The notes under the pieces: generated by a model | Told to the model about the DNA's origin: nothing | What the model saw: only the letters and a program-made list of their open reading frames with translations | The model's database searches: none | Position numbers and translations under genes: made by a program | Part shown: positions 7,413 through 10,963 of the stretch, in pieces | Position numbering within the stretch: the stretch's first letter is position 1 | Layout: each line of letters begins with the position of its first letter | From: Actinomycetes bacterium | GTDB lineage: Bacteria; Actinomycetota; Actinomycetes; Actinomycetales; Demequinaceae | Direction: 5' to 3' | DNA length: 10,963 nucleotides | NCBI GenBank assembly: GCA_023428185.1 | Contig: JAEYYZ010000005.1 | Location: 1 to 10,963 of the forward strand

Positions 7413-8801
7413 TTAAGCGAAATCTCCCCGCACGTCTTGAGGCGGCGCATTGCGCGTCAAGAGCTCGGAGACCAAGAAGGCCATCTCCAAAGACTGCTCG
7501 TGGTTGAGGCGAGGGTCCACCTTGGTTTCGTAGCGTCGGGCCAGACCTTCATCGTCAATCTCGGCGGAGCCACCCATGACCTCAGTGACGTCGTCGCCGG
7601 TGAGTTCCACGTGAATGCCACCAGGCACGGTGCCCAGCCCCTTGTGCACCTCAAAGAAGCCGGTGATTTCATCCAGGATGGTGTCAAAGCGGCGGGTCTT
7701 GAAGCCGGATTCCGACGTGAAAGTGTTCCCGTGCATGGGGTCCGACATCCAAGTGACGGCGGTCCCCGCGTCACGCACTGCTTCCACGAGTCCGGGAAGC
7801 ACTTCCCGCACGTTCTGGGCCCCCATGCGTGCCACAAAGGTGAGCCGACCAGGGATGTTCTCCGGGTTGAGTTTCTCGGCGAGCGCCAGGGCATCGGCAG
7901 GCTTGGTTCCAGGGCCGAGTTTCACGCCGATGGGGTTGTGGATCTTGGACATGAAAGCCACGTGGGCGCCGTCCAAGTGGCGGGTGCGCTCCCCAATCCA
8001 CAAGAAGTGGGCTGAGCAGTCGTAGGGCCGCCCCGTGCGGGAGTCGATGCGCGTGAGCGCCCGCTCGTAATCCAGCAACAGCGCCTCATGCGAGGAGAAG
8101 AATTCCACGGTACGCAGACCGTCAAAGTCGCCACCGGCGGCGGCCATGAAACGCACAGCCCTGTCGATCTCCGCCGCGGTCTGCTCGTACCGCGCGTATG
8201 CCGGGTTCCCAGCGAAGCCGCGGTTCCACTGGTGCACGCGGCGCAAATCCGCAAAGCCACCGGTGGTGAAGGCCCGGATGAGGTTGAGCGTGGATGCAGA
8301 GACGTTGTAGGCGTCAAGCAAGCGCTCAGGATTGGGGATGCGAGCCTCCGGAGTGAACGCCGAAGAGTTCACAATGTCCCCGCGGTAAGCGGGCAACGTG
8401 ACGCCGTCGCGCGTTTCCGTGTCAGCGGAACGCGGCTTGGCGTATTGACCCGCCATGCGCCCAATCTTGACCACGGGCATGGACGCGCCGTAGGTAAGAA
8501 CCACTGCCATCTGCAAGATGGTCTTGATCTTGTTGCGGATCCTGTCCGCAGTGGCCTCAGCAAAGATCTCGGCGCAGTCCCCACCTTGGAGAACAAACGC
8601 CTCTCCCCTGCCTGCCGCGGCCAAGTGGCCACGCAACACGTCCGCCTCCCCCGCAAATACCAACGGGGGAACACGCTCTAGGCGAGCCTTGGCACGAGCC
8701 AAAGCCTCAGCATCGGGCCATTGGGGCTGCTGAAGAGCCTCGCAAGTGAGGAACTCATCAACGCCTGCGGCGGCTAAAGCCTCGGGCGTGGTGGCACTCA
8801 T
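7413..8801 (-). CDS. aroG: Class II 3-deoxy-D-arabino-heptulosonate 7-phosphate (DAHP) synthase
   Basis: This enzyme catalyses the first step of the shikimate pathway: phosphoenolpyruvate plus erythrose 4-phosphate gives DAHP (EC 2.5.1.54). Its 462 residues match the length of M. tuberculosis AroG. The four metal ligands of class II enzymes are visible: Cys76 in QGGDCAE, His357 in SDPMHGNT, Glu399 in GGIHVELTGDDVTE and Asp429 in YETKVDPRLN. Other family blocks are KIGRMAGQYAKPRS, YRGDIVNSSAFT, EFFSSHEALLLDYE, WIGERTRHLDGAHVAF and NPIGVKLGP. The N-terminal segment, which helps form aromatic amino acid allosteric sites in the mycobacterial enzyme, is present; whether inhibition is retained cannot be read by eye. 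Its ATG overlaps the phosphofructokinase TGA by 4 nt and has no strong ribosome site, so translational coupling is likely. It converges on the kinase gene with a 16-base gap. Confidence 0.97.
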   Translation of the reverse strand: MSATTPEALAAAGVDEFLTCEALQQPQWPDAEALARAKARLERVPPLVFAGEADVLRGHLAAAGRGEAFVLQGGDCAEIFAEATADRIRNKIKTILQMAVVLTYGASMPVVKIGRMAGQYAKPRSADTETRDGVTLPAYRGDIVNSSAFTPEARIPNPERLLDAYNVSASTLNLIRAFTTGGFADLRRVHQWNRGFAGNPAYARYEQTAAEIDRAVRFMAAAGGDFDGLRTVEFFSSHEALLLDYERALTRIDSRTGRPYDCSAHFLWIGERTRHLDGAHVAFMSKIHNPIGVKLGPGTKPADALALAEKLNPENIPGRLTFVARMGAQNVREVLPGLVEAVRDAGTAVTWMSDPMHGNTFTSESGFKTRRFDTILDEITGFFEVHKGLGTVPGGIHVELTGDDVTEVMGGSAEIDDEGLARRYETKVDPRLNHEQSLEMAFLVSELLTRNAPPQDVRGDFA

Positions 8802-10015
8802 GTGTGGCCAACCGATGCCGTCTGACCGATCTCCTCAATCATGGCGGTGTACCACGGAGTGGTCGTGTCAAACGGCTTGTGTCCCGCAATACGCGGGAAC
8901 TCGATGGCGCGCAAGCGGCCGCCTGCTTCTTCGTCGTGACCGATGACGCCTGCCTCGCCGCGCAAGGCACACTCCACTGCGTAGTCAGTCATGGACTTGA
9001 TGAGACGCAAGTCTTGAGCGTTGGCCTTGGCGGAACGCGAGAAGTAGCCAGACTTCTGCACCATGACCTTCTCGGCCCCCAAGCGCTCGGCAAACTGCTT
9101 GGCAAACCACGCACCGGGGTTGATGTCGTCAAGACGCACGTGGCCAAACGGGTCACGCGCGACTTCGCCGCCGGACTCCTCGATCTCCTTGATGATTTCC
9201 GGCACACCGGCACCTTCAGACAGGAAGATGTTGACGTTGCCCACGCTGTCCATGACGGCCTTAAGGCGGTCCGCCTCGGCATCGAGGTCAATGGTGGCCT
9301 CGGGCACGTAGAGGGCGTGGATTTCCCAACGCTCACGCGACAAGCCGATGCCGGGCACCCATTCCTGCGTGTCCAGCCACTGGCGGTACTTGAGCCCTGC
9401 AGCAGCGGTGAGCCAGCCGCAGGCACGGCCCATGACCTCGTGCACGATTAGCATGCGGGGGCCGGAGCGGTGCTCGCCAATGACGTTCTGTGCGAACACT
9501 GAAGCCTGCTCGGCAGCGCTCCACGCGCCTAGCGATTGCTTGATGGGCACCACGTCGTTGTCAATGGTCTTTGGCAAGCCCACCACGGTGAGGTCGTAGT
9601 TGTTCTGTGCCAAGTAGGCGGCGAGGTCTGCGGCGGTGGTGTTGGTGTCGTCACCGCCAATGGTGTGGAGCACGTCCACGCCGTCCTTGACCAGTTGCTC
9701 AGCGGCAACGTGCAGCGGGTCTTGGCCCTCTTGAACCAGACCACGCTTGACGCAGTCAGCCACGTTGGTGAGCTTGACGCGCGAGTTGCCAATGGGCGAT
9801 CCGCCAAAGTCGTGGAGGATTCCGGCCTTCTCACGCACCTCATCCGTGATCACCACAAACTCGCCCCGAAGCAAACCGTAGTAACCGTGCTGGTACGCAA
9901 TGATCTCCACTTCAGGGGCGATCTCGGTGTAGCGGCCAATCAGTCCACCCACGGCGGAAGACAGGCACGGGGCAAAGCCACCGGCGGTGAGCAGGGCGAC
10001 GCGACGAACGGTCAT
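8798..10015 (-). CDS. pfp: Pyrophosphate-dependent 6-phosphofructokinase
   Basis: This enzyme interconverts fructose 6-phosphate and fructose 1,6-bisphosphate. Two signatures indicate use of pyrophosphate (EC 2.7.1.90) rather than ATP: GGDDTN at about 120-125, with Asp123 where ATP enzymes have Gly, and PKTIDND at about 148-154, with Lys149 before the catalytic TID (Asp152). MGRACG (195-200) contacts the sugar phosphate. At 405 residues it is close in length to the Propionibacterium PPi enzyme. The ATG at 10015 is preceded by GAAAGG, 11 bases away, longer than usual. A TAGAAT -10 candidate within an inverted repeat lies upstream. The stop overlaps the DAHP synthase start. A PPi enzyme is reversible, so it can serve glycolysis or gluconeogenesis. 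The phosphoryl donor is inferred from residues, and some actinobacterial relatives may differ. Confidence 0.93.
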   Translation of the reverse strand: MTVRRVALLTAGGFAPCLSSAVGGLIGRYTEIAPEVEIIAYQHGYYGLLRGEFVVITDEVREKAGILHDFGGSPIGNSRVKLTNVADCVKRGLVQEGQDPLHVAAEQLVKDGVDVLHTIGGDDTNTTAADLAAYLAQNNYDLTVVGLPKTIDNDVVPIKQSLGAWSAAEQASVFAQNVIGEHRSGPRMLIVHEVMGRACGWLTAAAGLKYRQWLDTQEWVPGIGLSRERWEIHALYVPEATIDLDAEADRLKAVMDSVGNVNIFLSEGAGVPEIIKEIEESGGEVARDPFGHVRLDDINPGAWFAKQFAERLGAEKVMVQKSGYFSRSAKANAQDLRLIKSMTDYAVECALRGEAGVIGHDEEAGGRLRAIEFPRIAGHKPFDTTTPWYTAMIEEIGQTASVGHT

Positions 10016-10044
10016 GACAGAGAATGCCTTTCAAGTGAGGTATC

Positions 10045-10063
10045 GCGCCCATTCTAGGGGCGC
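10045..10063 (-). promoter_or_regulatory. Inverted repeat enclosing a TAGAAT -10 upstream of pfp
   Basis: GCGCCC (10045-10050) and GGGCGC (10058-10063) form a perfect 6-bp inverted repeat with a 7-base centre. On the minus strand that centre contains TAGAAT (10056-10051), one base from the TATAAT consensus. A transcript from it would start near 10043 and give a leader of about 28 bases. The repeat could be an operator over the promoter, or a terminator stem for the upstream acyltransferase transcript, but no U-tract follows. No clear -35 was seen 16-18 bases upstream. Confidence 0.35.
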
Positions 10064-10125
10064 AACCCGGGACCTACAGGCCTCCCATGGCCCTACCCGG
10101 TCCTGGCGCGGAACTCGGGCGCAGG

Positions 10126-10827
10126 CTAGGAAGCGTCGTTCTTGGCTTCCGTGGCGAGCTCGCGCTTATATTGCGCGGAGTCGCGGTCCACATACTCTTG
10201 ACCGCTCAATTTCTGAATGGCCATCATCACCGCGTCAGTGAGGTCGCGCAAGGCGTCTCTGTCGTCTTGCTTGCCTGTGTAGTCGGAGGCGTGGATGGGT
10301 TCGCCAATGCGCACGCCTATGTCTACGCGAGAAGGCAGTTTCTGACCCACCGGTTGCGCCACGTCCGTACCGATCATGGCAACGGGGAGGATCGGCACGT
10401 CGGCCTCAATGGCCAGTCGAGCCACTCCCGTCTTGCCGCGATACAACCGACCGTCGGGGCTACGAGTGCCCTCGGGGTATATGCCCAACAACTCGCCGTT
10501 GCCGAGCACTTGCAAACCGGTGCGCAAAGCAGCTTCGGAGGCGCGCCCGCCGCCGCGATGCACTGGGATGGTGCCCACGCCCTCCATGAACGCGCGCGTG
10601 GCCGCACCCTTGATGCCTTTGCCGGTGAAGTACTCGGATTTCCCAAGGAACACCACCTTGCGCTTGAGCACGAGGGGCAAGAACACCGAGTCCGAAAACG
10701 ACAAATGGTTCGATGCCAGGATCGCCGCCCCGGTTTCGGGTACGTTCTCGAGACCTTCGGCCCATGGGTGGTAGTACACCTTGAGCCCTGGCCCTAGTAG
10801 GACATGCTTGAACAGCCCGTAATACAT
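10126..10827 (-). CDS. 1-Acyl-sn-glycerol-3-phosphate acyltransferase family protein (PlsC-like)
   Basis: This 233-residue protein belongs to the glycerolipid acyltransferase family, which typically adds the second acyl chain to lysophosphatidate to make phosphatidate at the inner membrane face. All four family blocks are visible: NHLSFSD (residues 40-46, the catalytic HxxxxD), GTIPVHRGGG (85-94), YPEGTRS (117-123, phosphate binding) and VPILPVAMIG (144-153). There is no obvious transmembrane helix apart from weakly hydrophobic stretches, so membrane association is probably peripheral. The C-terminus is charged (YVDRDSAQYKRELATEAK). GGAGG lies four bases before the ATG at 10827, supporting the start. 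The sugar kinase gene ends 20 bases upstream on the same strand, suggesting one transcript. M. tuberculosis Rv2182c, in the corresponding neighbourhood, is a member of this family. The acyl acceptor is inferred. Confidence 0.92.
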   Translation of the reverse strand: MYYGLFKHVLLGPGLKVYYHPWAEGLENVPETGAAILASNHLSFSDSVFLPLVLKRKVVFLGKSEYFTGKGIKGAATRAFMEGVGTIPVHRGGGRASEAALRTGLQVLGNGELLGIYPEGTRSPDGRLYRGKTGVARLAIEADVPILPVAMIGTDVAQPVGQKLPSRVDIGVRIGEPIHASDYTGKQDDRDALRDLTDAVMMAIQKLSGQEYVDRDSAQYKRELATEAKNDAS

Positions 10828-10847
10828 CGAACCTCCAGGACTACAGG

Positions 10848-10963
10848 CTAACTGGCGATTGGGGATCCCACGCGCGCCAAAGCTGCCGCACCCACAATTC
10901 CCGCGTCATTTCCCATTTGCGCGGCCACGATAGGCGCCACCGGACGGTGCTCCAAAGCAGGCA
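10848..10963 (-). CDS. ROK-family glucokinase, C-terminal end only
   Basis: Only the last 37 residues are present, because the window ends inside the gene. The visible part includes HRPVAPIVAAQMGNDAGIVG followed by AAALAR and ends GSPIAS before a TAG at 10850-10848. The GNDAGIVGAA block is the characteristic C-terminal segment of ROK-family glucokinases, which phosphorylate glucose to glucose 6-phosphate. Its catalytic and zinc-binding motifs lie outside the window. It is the first visible gene of the minus-strand cluster and is followed after 20 bases by the acyltransferase, with phosphofructokinase next. The family assignment rests on a short segment and position, so sugar specificity is uncertain. 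Confidence 0.75.
   Translation of the reverse strand, partial: PALEHRPVAPIVAAQMGNDAGIVGAAALARVGSPIAS

Overview
The window looks like chromosomal DNA from a high-GC actinobacterium (Actinomycetota). The evidence is the gene content: a principal sigma factor with a long acidic N-terminus, a DUF4192 protein, a class II DAHP synthase of the mycobacterial type, a pyrophosphate-type phosphofructokinase, a PknL-like PASTA kinase and a small Rv2175c-type DNA-binding protein. The order resembles the Mycobacterium tuberculosis idsA2-mptA-Rv2175c-pknL-...-aroG-...-Rv2182c neighbourhood and its corynebacterial counterpart. Family or genus cannot be fixed from the sequence. Micrococcales or a relative is a reasonable guess.

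Layout. Bases 1-1312 (minus) hold most of sigA, cut by the window edge in region 4.2, preceded by a possible ECF-type promoter. Bases 1510-2559 (minus) encode a DUF4192 protein, divergent from a trans-polyprenyl diphosphate synthase (2670-3740, plus). That gene converges on a small winged-helix protein (3781-4122, minus), with a hairpin between them. A divergent region at 4123-4258, with repeated GTnACA hexamers, leads into a secreted three-LysM lytic transglycosylase (4259-5377, plus) and then a transmembrane Ser/Thr kinase with four PASTA repeats (5435-7396, plus). The kinase gene converges, with only a 16-nt gap, on the minus-strand central-metabolism genes. Read in transcription order these are a ROK-family sugar kinase C-terminus (10963-10848), an acyltransferase (10827-10126), PPi-phosphofructokinase (10015-8798) and class II DAHP synthase (8801-7413). 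The last two overlap by 4 nt.

How the genes may work together. The left and middle parts form a cell-envelope and signalling neighbourhood: isoprenoid synthesis, a peptidoglycan-cleaving enzyme, a peptidoglycan-sensing kinase, and the small DNA-binding protein whose M. tuberculosis relative is a PknL substrate. The right part is glycolysis feeding the shikimate pathway, with one phospholipid acyltransferase.

The genes are ordinary family members and I found no mobile element, CRISPR array, tRNA, rRNA or clearly novel system. The points worth a second look are regulatory: a candidate ECF promoter for sigA, phased GTnACA repeats before the LysM hydrolase, likely leaderless starts, an inverted repeat around the pfp -10, and a kinase-substrate homologue lacking the phosphorylated tail. 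No stretch longer than about 200 bases lacks a gene.
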